Source: Theristus sp. LFF4_11 (Eukaryota; Nematoda; Chromadorea; Monhysterida; Xyalidae). From it: 64,000 bases of DNA. Below are positions 34,306-43,813 of the stretch, piece by piece (positions within the stretch are counted from its first letter, which is position 1; every line of letters starts with the position of its first letter). The stretch spans positions 62,001 to 126,000 of the forward strand of contig JASANC010005087.1 in assembly GCA_030248135.1 (NCBI GenBank). Direction: 5' to 3'. A program made the position numbers and the translations under genes. The notes under the pieces are model-generated. The model was not told the DNA's origin and did no database searches. It worked only from the letters and a program-made list of their open reading frames with translations.

Positions 34306-35000
34306 TTGTTTTTTTCAACCTTATTCATCACTTTAGCTATCTACTGTCGCAATGCCACAACACAAGAATCAAACCGACCAACCAAAAACTTAAAATAGCA
34401 ATATTTAAACTGACAATAACAACTCAAAAATAACAACAGCAGCACGTTGCTAAAAGCAAAGTGACATTTCAAGTGACAAAAACGGCTTTTTACTTTTCTG
34501 GCGTGTCCACCCAATCAGCAAACGCCCAGTCGCACTTTTCGCTGAAACAGAATAAAAACGCCTTCTTTGAAACGTCACTGTTAAGACGTGTGAAACATTT
34601 GTTGTCTCTTCAGATTTGGTTGCCGGACAATTGCTTATCGTCTAACAGTTGCACGGTGAAAAGCAACGTTATTGGTTTTGAGAGCTGTACTGACAAGAGA
34701 TGGGGCGGCATAACGCTTCCATAAGCTGGTGTTTGAATTTGAATTTGCTTTTGAATGGAATATCTAGTTGTTTGATGCAACCGACTAACTTGTTTGATTA
34801 AAAACGCATTGTTTTGTGATTACTAAATTATTTGAAGCGTTTCCAACGCATGCAAAGAAGGAAAGAACGCGAACAAACGTTCTTTATCGTCAAATGTTTG
34901 CAAAACACGCTTCTTATTGTTTTATATGCGGGCTGTTTAAAAAACCACTTGGAACGTGAAACACTACCTGTTTTTGGATCTACATGCTGCAAAACCTATA
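34306..35000. other. Intergenic, nothing recognised
   Basis: AT-rich sequence between the poly(A) signal and the family E MITE. Open frames here are short and without support. Confidence 0.4.
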
Positions 35001-35262
35001 CCGTAAAGTCTCGCATTTAAGGTTCCTCCCACTTATAAGACCCCCACCCAAAAGTGGGCGGCGTGTCACACGGCGGGAAACCAAAAAATTCAAAATTTTG
35101 ACTTGGTCAAAACCCTACTCCGTTTATAAGGCCCGAAATTCCTAATGTTCGCTTTATAAGACCTCCTCCCACTTACAAGGTTGTCACACGAAATTCCACT
35201 TTTTTCAGAAATTTTTGATTTTCAAATTTATATAAGGAGACCTCTTATGCAAGACTTTACGG
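35001..35262. mobile_element. TA-flanked MITE family E, copy 2 (uninterrupted)
   Basis: Ends CCGTAAAGTCTCGCATTTAA and GCAAGACTTTACGG, TA on both sides (34999-35000, 35263-35264). Its middle reads straight through TTCAAATTTATATAAGG, giving the empty site that proves the 9-bp duplication of foldback copy B. Confidence 0.9.
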
Positions 35263-35964
35263 TATATGTCCACCCCAAACTGAGGTTAAAAGAGTAATTT
35301 TATTGAAAGTTTTTGCAATTTTAGGAGTCAGAATTTTTTTTTTAATGCCGGAGGAAAATCTCATAATCGACAAAATGGGACACGTTCAGAACTAGATACG
35401 ACCATTTTATCCCATAGAATTGGGTCCAAAACTAGACATGACAAAAACTAGGTCGTGTTTCTCGTTTCAAATGATTTTTCTGTGTTCCATAGTAATTTCT
35501 TGAATACTTCAGAAATGAAACGCACTGGTTCACGTTGTTGTTGATGGGCAACGTTGCGCTTCTTCAAAACGACAAATAGGAACAACAGCCAAGAGTTGAC
35601 AAGCATTCATGCATGACAGTGTTCACATTTTAATAGCATGTTTTAACTGCTGTCTAGTCCATCAACGAGTTCATGAAACCAATTGCAAAAGCTTCTATCG
35701 GTTTCTGGACTTTGTACATCGATCATTTGCCGCATTTTTAGCTGAAAGTACAGTTTTGAATTTTGATGGCAAAAATTCGTTTTTTAAATCAATTAAGAAA
35801 TCAATTAGAAAATTCCAATATTTTTACTTAAAGTTTACAATAAATTTTCGAACCTAGAATAACTTAATTTGGGTCTGAAAATACAAAACTCGAATTCAGC
35901 GAGTCAGCACCTGTATTCTCGGTCTTCGGATGTTCGTCCGGTCCAGCTCCAGCATTTTGTTTTA

Positions 35965-37670
35965 GGGTCCGATGGGGGGGGGGTGCCCGGTTTTAGGGGG
36001 GGGACCCGACGGTCTCTGGTGCTCTGGGGGGGTGTACCCCCCCACCCCCCCCTCGCCCACGGTACTGCCCCCCCCCACACCCCCCATGAAATTTTGTCTG
36101 GCGGAGACCCCCCCCCAAAATTTTCCGTACACCGTAAAATTTTTTTCGAAAATCATGATTTTTTGTCTATAAAGTCCATAATATAAGCTGAGTAAACTTG
36201 ACCATCTTCATTGTAATTTCAACGATTTTGCAGCAAAATTTAGCGTTTTTCCTTCAAAATTTAAGCGAAAAATTATCATGGGGGGCGGTGGGGGGGGTGG
36301 ACCCCCCCACAGAAAATTTTGAAAAAATCCCCCCATGGGGGTCCCCGGGGGGGGGGGGGGTCCCACGTTACCATAGGTTGGACCCCCCCCTCACTTTTTG
36401 GTCGGCACCCCCCCCCCCCACGGCTAGGGTTGTTAAACAAAAATCAAATTTTTTTTTTAAAGTGATTAAAAAAAAATGCCGATTTTTTTTTAAATTCGAA
36501 AAATTTTCCTCTAATATGCTCTGAAAACCTCAATTTTGGCACAATTTTTTGAAAGTTCAACAAAAATTTTCTTTGATTATACCTCGTAAAACCTTTAGCA
36601 GTCGATTTTGGGCCGTTTTACCGACTGATTTTAGGCTTCGACAACATCTGCGATGAAGTTTTTGAGCGTCCCAAAGCTTAGCCTACCATTTCCGATGCAG
36701 ATAAGGTGACGATTCGCCTCGCAGAGCGTCCGATTGTGCTCGCTGCTCCGTTTGCAAGCGCTACGTTGTCTGGTTGCTGCTTCGTGTCGTGTCGTCGCGA
36801 CACCATCAGAAGAATTGATCGAATTTCAAGGCGGTATGTTTGTCTTCACTTCAGCATTAGCTTAGCTGGGGACAATTAGTGACGTTTTGGAGGTCAAAAC
36901 ACAAGAAGAGGCATGGTGACGGTTTGGAAAAGGGGTAATTGAGGTCACCAAAACAAAACCTGCAAAGTTCCGCCATACGGGAGTCATTCGGGACATAGTT
37001 GTTCCAGAGCCGAGGGGGTTGGGGGGGGCCGATATAGATAGCTGGAGCAAATTTTCTAGATAGATAGATAGCTGGAAAATTTTGGGGGGGGGGGCCGCGG
37101 GGGGGGGCATGTGACTTTGGGGGAGGGCCGGTCAAAATTTTGAAATTTGATAGATAGATAGCTAAAACGCTAAAAAGCTATAAAAACAGCAAAATAATGC
37201 TAACAATACACTAAAAATCAAGTATAAACGCGTATTTTACCTAAAATTAGCGAAATTTTCAACAATTACGAGCAAAAATGGTCAATTTTGGTCAAAAATT
37301 GACTCATTTCATGTCTTCGAAGACAAAAATTTTCAGATAGATAGCTGGCTGAGAATTTTTTTTAGATAGATAATAGCTGAGCCGAAAAAACCTGTCTGAT
37401 AGAGATAGATTCGAAAATTTTTTGGGGGGGGGCCGGCCCCCCCCAGGCCCCCCCCCTAGAACAACTATGATTCGGGAGGCGCTTGCATATCATATGTGGT
37501 TCTTCGGACTCCCTGATTGATTTAGCACAACTTTGATTTTTGAAATTTTTAAAAAAAAAATTTTTTTTAAAAACAAAAATGACGATTTTTGTTTTTTTTA
37601 ACAACCCTACCCACGGCACCATACCCCCCCCCCTCAGTACCGTGGGCGGGGGGGGGGGGGGGGGGGGGTA
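35965..37670. mobile_element. Poly-G/C foldback element, copy 1
   Basis: Long runs of G and C alternate with conserved AT-rich blocks (CCATGAAATTTTGTCTGGCG, AAAATCATGATTTTTTGTCT). The same blocks occur at 42880-43376 and, partly inverted, at 45180-45520. It contains a G run of about 25 near 37650. A 1.2 kb hAT-type element (36425-37609) is nested within it. Border positions are approximate, and base counts in homopolymers may be unreliable. Confidence 0.65.
36425..37609. mobile_element. hAT-type element with 8-bp duplication, TAGGGTTGTTAAA family
   Basis: Ends TAGGGTTGTTAAACAAAAAT and TTTTTTTAACAACCCTA are inverted. The 8-bp duplication CCCACGGC is perfect (36417-36424 and 37610-37617). Eight-base duplications and a YAGGG end are typical of the hAT superfamily. 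The interior includes GATAGATAGATAGCTGG repeats and poly-G. A part around 36860-37135 reads on the minus strand like 44960-45150 and 40010-40210, so those are related copies. No transposase is visible. Confidence 0.85.
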
Positions 37671-39495
37671 CAGGTTTGCCTACTTTATTCAAAAAGCGTA
37701 GAATATAATGCGCTCTAGAAATTTTAATTTTGTATTGGTTATTGTACTTGTTAGTTTGCAAATGTCTGGAAATAACAAAACAAAAATCGACGGGTCTCAA
37801 ACGAATAGACACTGCAATGAACCAACAGCAAGATAAACAGAAATGGAACAGGGTGGGCAAAATTCCAGGGAGTGGGCGAGGTGACGGGGGTTGCGCGTGA
37901 GAGTGAAACAAATTGACGGCGATGGGAATGGGGTGGACGCTGCTGAGTGAAACAAACAGGCTCGATCGGGTCCTGGCGAACGTGGCAGGGAGAGTGGAGT
38001 GAGTCTTGTGGTGTCGTCGGCGGAGTTGCTGAATTGAGGAAGTAAGTTGAGTTCGAACACAAGCAAACATCTTGAGGCAACCTGAAATAATCATCTGTTT
38101 CGTTTTTGGCGGAGAAACTCATTTGGAATTTTAGTCGAACTTTGGTGCGATATCACAGTTCTCAATAAACTGAGAAACTCAATTCGCCGTTTACACGAGA
38201 CCGATGATGATGAATCAGAATGATGAATCAATGAAGATGATGATTAGAGCCACATTGTCACGAGTCATACAATTCGACCAAATAGAACCAGCATTACTCT
38301 CAGATCGGAAGTCTGCACGTCTGGGCTCAACTGGCTCAAGATCAATCAACCTAATAATTTGCGGCAGCACAACCGGTCAAACGCCTGCACAGTCCTGCAC
38401 AACACTCAGATTGGGCAGATAAAGATTTTTCGTTTGATCGTTCAGTCAGCTGCTCGGCATCGTGTGGATATAGTGAATAAAATGGTGAATAAAGTTCGAA
38501 CCGATTTTCAAAAGCATATTCCGTTTCATTCCTTGTTTCAGAAAAATTGACGTTTCATCGCTCCTTGCTGTGTGCAGTGATTGTTAGGGACGTTTAGGTG
38601 TTTTTCCTAATCACCTAAGATCGGAGCAGGTTGGTATTCATGTCGCAAACTAAATGTCCGCCAACGGTAAATTATCACCGAGGAAGCAGACAAATGCTAA
38701 TCAAAATGAAAACGAAAGAAAGAAAAAGAAAAAAACGTTTTTTGAACTTCTGGTTTAGTTTCTAAGTTCAAGAATCGAGAATTCGAGTTGAATTTAAAAT
38801 TCTAAGCTGTGAATAGAACGAAGAAATGATAACGACGACGATGGGCTTGGCTCGCTCATTGTCAGTCTATTTCCAAGTGTAAGCTGATTGAATAATTGAA
38901 TAAAACAGTGAGCAGATGGTTGATCAACGTTTGAACGACGTCGACAACGACTGTTTGTATTATTTCAATGCTTGTGCCAGTCAGTGGTGGGTGGTGGATG
39001 ATCAGTAGCAGTTACTTTTGGACTGTTACCAGCAGCTGCTTTTGAATTATTTTCTTTGATTGGCACTGCGCTGGCATGGCATGAATTTAATGCAGAGCGA
39101 CGAACTCGACGAACTCATCCTGCATCAGCCAGCAGTCAATTCAATTGAACTTGATATGATTTGAATAATGAGCGTAGGATTGAGCAGTGACTTTTTTAAT
39201 TTTTGGATCCTGCCAATTCGACGCCCGTTTTTCAATCATTCAAGAAATTGCCGACAAATAATCAAAACGACAAGGACCAATTTCGCGCAAAAAAATTCAA
39301 CATAATTGGTGCACTGAATTGAGCTACTGAGCTGAACCGCACTGAAGTACCGCAATCGGACGACCGACATTGAACAGTGTGAGTGTGGCTGTGTGATTTG
39401 CGTTCCATGCCGGTTTTCCAGGTATTGTTGACAATCTGACAGATAATAACAAACAAAAGACGCTGACTGAATGACTAAAAATCCGCGTTTGCAGG
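37671..39495. other. Gene-poor sequence between transposons
   Basis: Minus-strand open frames at 37567-38122 overlap each other in different frames and have no recognisable domain. The part near 39080-39235 (TTGGATCCTGCCAATTCGAC) is similar, in inverted orientation, to 42190-42400 (TTGGCAGGATCCAAAACTC), a diverged inverted repeat that brackets the 39.5-41.3 kb elements. Confidence 0.4.
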
Positions 39496-39895
39496 TAGGG
39501 TTGGCACAGGAAAAAAACCGGTTTCTTTTCCGTTTTAAAACCGGGTTTTTTTCCAGTTTTTTTTTCCTGAAAAAATAAAGAACCGGTTTTTTACCTTGAA
39601 AATTTTCAAACTTCGTGGTCAAAAATCACAATTCTTCGGTTGATTGATAAAATGTAAAGTAATATTTTTGAACAAACGGTGCAGTGAACTGTGTCGAACT
39701 GAACTGCTCAGCATTTTACGCTGCTCAAAATCACTAATTTTGATGTATTTCCTATTTTGAGTTCAAGATGCCAAGTTCTGGAAAGTTTAGGAGCTGGGAA
39801 GCATTCGGTTTTTTATGGTTTTAAAACGGTTTTAAAGCGGAAAAGAAACCGTTTTTTTCATGGCAATATAAAAAACCGGTTTTTTACCAACCCTA
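39496..39895. mobile_element. hAT-type MITE, TAGGGTTGGCACAGG family, copy 1
   Basis: 400 bp with a perfect 8-bp duplication TTTGCAGG (39488-39495 and 39896-39903) and inverted ends TAGGGTTGGCACAGG / TTTACCAACCCTA. The subterminal AAAACCGGTTTCTTTTCCGT and its complement form long imperfect arms. No coding capacity. Confidence 0.95.
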
Positions 39896-39974
39896 TTTGC
39901 AGGCAAGCTCCGTCTTTTGTAAAATCCCCACAAAAATGAAGGAGCCAATTTCTTGGTCAAACTCACACGTAAGG

Positions 39975-40215
39975 TTGTAAAAAACGTCTTTTAATTTTAA
40001 TTTTGAAAAGAATTGAAAACCAAAGATGTGCCAAATCATTCATGGAGTTGGAAGAACCACATTTGATGTGCAAACGCCTCTTGAATGAATCCCATATGGC
40101 AGAACTTTCTAGATTTTGTTTCGGTGACGTCATTTACCTCTTTTCCAAACCGATATCATGCCTCTTACGTTTTGACCCTCAAAACGCCACTAATTATCCC
40201 CAACTAAACTAAACT
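39975..40215 (+). mobile_element. Diverged fragment of the TAGGGTTGTTAAA hAT family
   Basis: Shares ordered blocks with 44900-45155 (GCCAAATCATTCATGGAGTT versus GCTAAATCAATCAGGGAGTC; CTTTTCCAAACCG). The short open frame it carries is conserved only as part of the repeat. Ends are not resolved. Confidence 0.6.
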
Positions 40216-40444
40216 TGCAATTTGATTAATTATGATGACATCACGACACGACACGACACGAAACAGTAACCGAACTAAGTAGTGCTTGCAGACGGTACCG
40301 GCCGGGGCGCTCAGAATTCACAATGAAGTGAATTGTCACCTTGGCTTCATTGGAAATGTTACAAACTTTGAGACGCTCAAAAGTTCATTTCAAAAGTTGT
40401 TCAAGCGTTCAAACCTAAAATGAATAGGTAAAACGGCCCAAAGT

Positions 40445-41288
40445 AACGTCCAATTTTCGGGCGTGCGTTAGATCGCGGCCCATTGATCGCGGATGAAGCA
40501 TCGCGCCCTGAATGATCGCGGCCTGGACGATCGCAGCCTCAACGATCGCGGCGTGGACGATCGCGGCCTGGGACGATCGCGGCCTGGTACGATCGCGGCC
40601 TGCAACGATGCCACGGGTAAATATGGCGGCGCTCTTTGCTAATGCGTGGCCCAAGACAAAATGAATAGCCCTGCACAAAATGAATGGTCCCACACAATAA
40701 ATTAGCAGCTGCTTGCAATGAGTCGTAGATTCCTAATCCTAAATCTAATCCTAATCCTATGCCAACCCTTTTTGATAAGGTGAACCAACCAACCCAAACC
40801 AACCAAAAAACCAACCTTGTCAAAAAGGCTTGCCTTAGGATTAGGAACCTACAACGACTCATTGCAAGCAACATTTTCACCTTATCAAAAAGGCTTAGGA
40901 TTAGGTTTAGGATTAGAAACCTAGAATGACTCATTGCAAGCAACCTCAGATCAAAAATCATTTTTAAGAATGTATACAAGTGTGTAGGGCTATTTATTTT
41001 GTGTAGGGCCATTCATTTTGTCTTGGGCCACGTGTTAGTGGAGAGCGCCTAAATTGCCAGGCCATCTGGAAAGGTGACAAGGCATGAAAACTTCGTGAGC
41101 CGCAATCGTCTCAGGCCGCGATCGTCCCAGGCCGCAATCGTCCCAGGCCGCAATCGTCCCAGGCCGCGATCGTCCCAGGCCGCAATCGTCCCAGGCCGCG
41201 ATCGTCCAGGCCGCGATCCTTCAGGCCGCGATGCTTCGGCCGCGATAGTCCGGGCCGCGATTTAGTGGGCCGCGATAGTACATTGGGT
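40445..41288. mobile_element. CGATCGCGGCC-armed foldback element
   Basis: Both arms are tandem 15-16 bp units (GGCCGCGATCGTCCCA and variants) in inverted orientation: 40470-40605 and about 41098-41278. The core (40680-40990) has a second inverted pair (TTTGTCTTGGGCCACG and its complement) and runs of TTAGGATTAGG, together with TTATCAAAAAGGCTT and CAACGACTCATTGCAAGC. These are shared with the core of the GAATTCCGGCCCG foldback and with 43470-43600. Target duplication not resolved. Confidence 0.8.
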
Positions 41289-42870
41289 GTTTGATTTCAA
41301 CAAACAAACCTGACACATTCCAAGTTTCGCAAGCGCTGCATTCTGCAAAAAATGACAGATTTGGACACAGACAACAGCGTTTTACGTATTTTTTTCACGT
41401 GAAGCATCAGATCAGAATCAGATCAAGCTTTGAAGGCACAAAGTTGCAAACACCAAACGACACACTACACTAATTATCAAACACTAAACAATCAATCAGA
41501 AATCAATAAACATGAGCGACGTTTCACTTCCATGAAATGCTGACTTTAAAATTCCGAGCATCAAAAAAGCAAGAAAAACAAGCAAGAAAAAGTAGCCAAA
41601 ATTCGTGTTCGTGATCAGCGCATTGAATTGCTCCGAACTACACCATCTTCGCCAATTTCCGCGACCGATTCGTCCGAAAATCGTCACGACTTTGGTTATT
41701 TGGTTGCTATTTTTCAAGTTTTGTTTGTTGCACCAAATATGTTTGACGTTTATTTCTTCAGCTGTTCTTAGTTTTAAAACGGTCTTGCAAACTTGTTTGC
41801 TGATGTGATACAATCAACTCGAAAAATACCCATTTTGCAGCATTTTCTTTTGTTTTTTCAACAAACGAAGGTCGAATCCAAACTTTCCGCTGTGTTTTAC
41901 CCCCAGAAACGTTTCGGTTTGTCAAATGTTTTGTTTTACACGCTGAAACTGCAAGCCCACGTCAAAACAAGTGCTTTTCTTCATTTAAAGCTGAACCGCT
42001 GAAGCAAACGCAGCTTACCTGCGCCACCATGGAACAAAAAGGCACCACCACCGTTGAGTGTCGATCCAAGTTCGGTGAGGTTCTCAGCAGTTGAGAGTTG
42101 AGCACAATTCCTAATCAGCTCAAAATTATTGACCATGAATCAGTTGTATTGCTAATTTGCGTGAATTTCCAGCAAAAATTTTTCTATGATTGAAAAAACG
42201 AGCGTCAAATTGGCAGGATCCAAAACTCATGAAGTCACTGCTCAATTCGACGTTCATCATTCAAATCATATTTAGTTTATTGAATGCAGCTTGAGCCTTG
42301 AGCTGAGCTCGTCGCTTTGAATTGACTTCAAAAGAATGTCAGTGCCCAGTGAATCGCCAAAGAATCCAATTGACTGTTTAAGTGAATAACTTATTTTGCT
42401 CCACCATGAATGGGCACAATCGTCGTCGTTCCATGATGGCACTATTTTTGCAAACGTTTTCAAATCTGTCCTTGCTTCAAATGTGAATTTGTCGTCGTCG
42501 TTTCGTTCGTTCCGTAAATTTTTTAAATTTCGAACCGTTTATATCAAATTGTCGAACCACCAAACCAGAAAAAACCAAATCAACAGCTCAAAACAAAATA
42601 TTGTTCTTCTTTTTCGTTTATATTTGAAGCAACAGCGATCGCAATCCTGAAGAAAGCCAACTACGCAGCAGCAAATCCCTTCCTCGCAAAAAGTCCTAGT
42701 TTAAAAACATGTTGCCTGCATTGTCAAGGCGTGTTCAGTACGCTCCGCTCAATTTGCGACATGAGTAGTCACGATCGGGGCATGTGTAAAAGTAAGGTTC
42801 GGAGCGTGTGCTGCATGCTCATTGGAAAGTGCAGGTGCGATGCCGATGCCCGTGCGCGTGCGTTTTGAAT
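41289..42870. other. Gene-poor sequence, with one possible minus-strand exon
   Basis: No confident gene. On the minus strand 42019-42082 looks like a 64-nt exon: AG acceptor before it, a GTAAGC donor after it, and the open reading LGSTLNGGGAFLFHGGA. Nothing around it extends the gene, so I list it only as a note. The remainder is AT-rich and repeats part of 39.1-39.25 kb in inverted orientation. Confidence 0.3.
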
Positions 42871-42879
42871 AAAGAAGCA

Positions 42880-43376
42880 TTACGGGGGGTACACCCCCCC
42901 AGAGCACCAGAGACCGTCGGGTGGGGGGGTGGGGGGGCACCGTGCCACCCCCCCTAAAACCGGGCACCCCCCCCATCGGACCCCCCTCGAAAATTTGGCC
43001 GACACCCCCCCCACACCCCCCATGAAATTTTGTCTGGCGGAGACCCCCCCCCCAAAATTTTCTGCACACCCTAAATTTTTTTTCGAAAATCATGATTTTT
43101 TGTCTATAAAGTCTATAATATAAGCTGAATATATGATAACTTGACCATCTTCATTGTAATTTCAAAGATTTTGCAGCTAAATTTAGCGTTTTTCCTTTAA
43201 AATTTAAGCGAAAAAATTTCATGGGAGGGGGGTGGGGGGGGGGTGGACCCCCCCACAGAAAATTTTGAAAAAATGCACCCCCCCTGGGACCCCCCTGGGG
43301 GGGGGGTCCCACGTTACCATAGGTTGGACCCCCCCCCTCACTTTTTGGTCGGCACCCCCCCCCCCCACGGCACCAC
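42880..43376. mobile_element. Poly-G/C foldback element, copy 2 (uninterrupted)
   Basis: Contains the same ordered blocks as the copy at 35965-37670: a CAGAGCACCAGAGACCGTCG block, CCATGAAATTTTGTCTGGCG, AAAATCATGATTTTTTGTCT and GGTCGGCACCCC..CACGGCACC. It lacks the nested hAT. It shows the empty form of the CCCACGGC site. Confidence 0.75.
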
Positions 43377-43469
43377 GTAATGCATCATTATTAAAACAGG
43401 TGCATGTGCAGTGGCGGTGGCCCCTGCCCTTTAACACAGGAAAGAAAAAAATGCAAAAACTAAATTGAT

Positions 43470-43605
43470 CATTTTCACCTTATCAAAAAGGCTTTGCTTA
43501 GGATTAGGATTAGGTTTAGGATTAGGAACCTACAACGACTCATTGCAAGCAACCTCTGATCAGGAATCAAAAAAATCACTTTTAAGTATGTATACAAATC
43601 CTTCG
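43470..43605 (+). repeat. Solo copy of the shared foldback core (TTAGGATTAGG block)
   Basis: ACCTTATCAAAAAGGCTTTG, a TTAGGATTAGGATTAGG run, then CAACGACTCATTGCAAGC, in the same order as in the cores of the two satellite-armed foldback families but without either set of arms. It is followed by poly-C/G remnants (43618-43700). Confidence 0.7.
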
Positions 43606-43813
43606 AAAATTTGTTTGGGCCCACGGTACTGCCCCCCCTTCGAAAATTGTTTTGGGCCCACGGTACTGATATCGGCCCCCCCCAACCCCTCGGCTCTGGC
43701 TGGAACAACTATGTTGAATTGAAACCAATAAATTTCTTTTCGTCAGGGAAAAAACCGACCGACGATGTCCGACAAATAAGTAATAAACTTAAGCACTTTC
43801 GTTTGTTTGCACC

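Noticed and set aside
35869..36524. Gly/Pro-rich ORFs in the poly-G/C element
   Set aside because: Homopolymer runs keep frames open by chance on both strands.
36857..37135. Conserved small protein shared by 36.9, 40.0 and 45.0 kb ([20 protein letters not shown] type)
   Set aside because: The frames are similar only because the DNA is a shared hAT-family repeat; each starts and ends differently.
37567..38122. Minus-strand overlapping ORFs of 89-175 aa
   Set aside because: Three overlapping frames are open, no domain or splice pattern is visible, and one end lies in a poly-G element.
40740..43560. Interstitial telomere from TTAGGATTAGG runs
   Set aside because: The runs are short, irregular and always within the same transposon core, not a homogeneous telomeric array.
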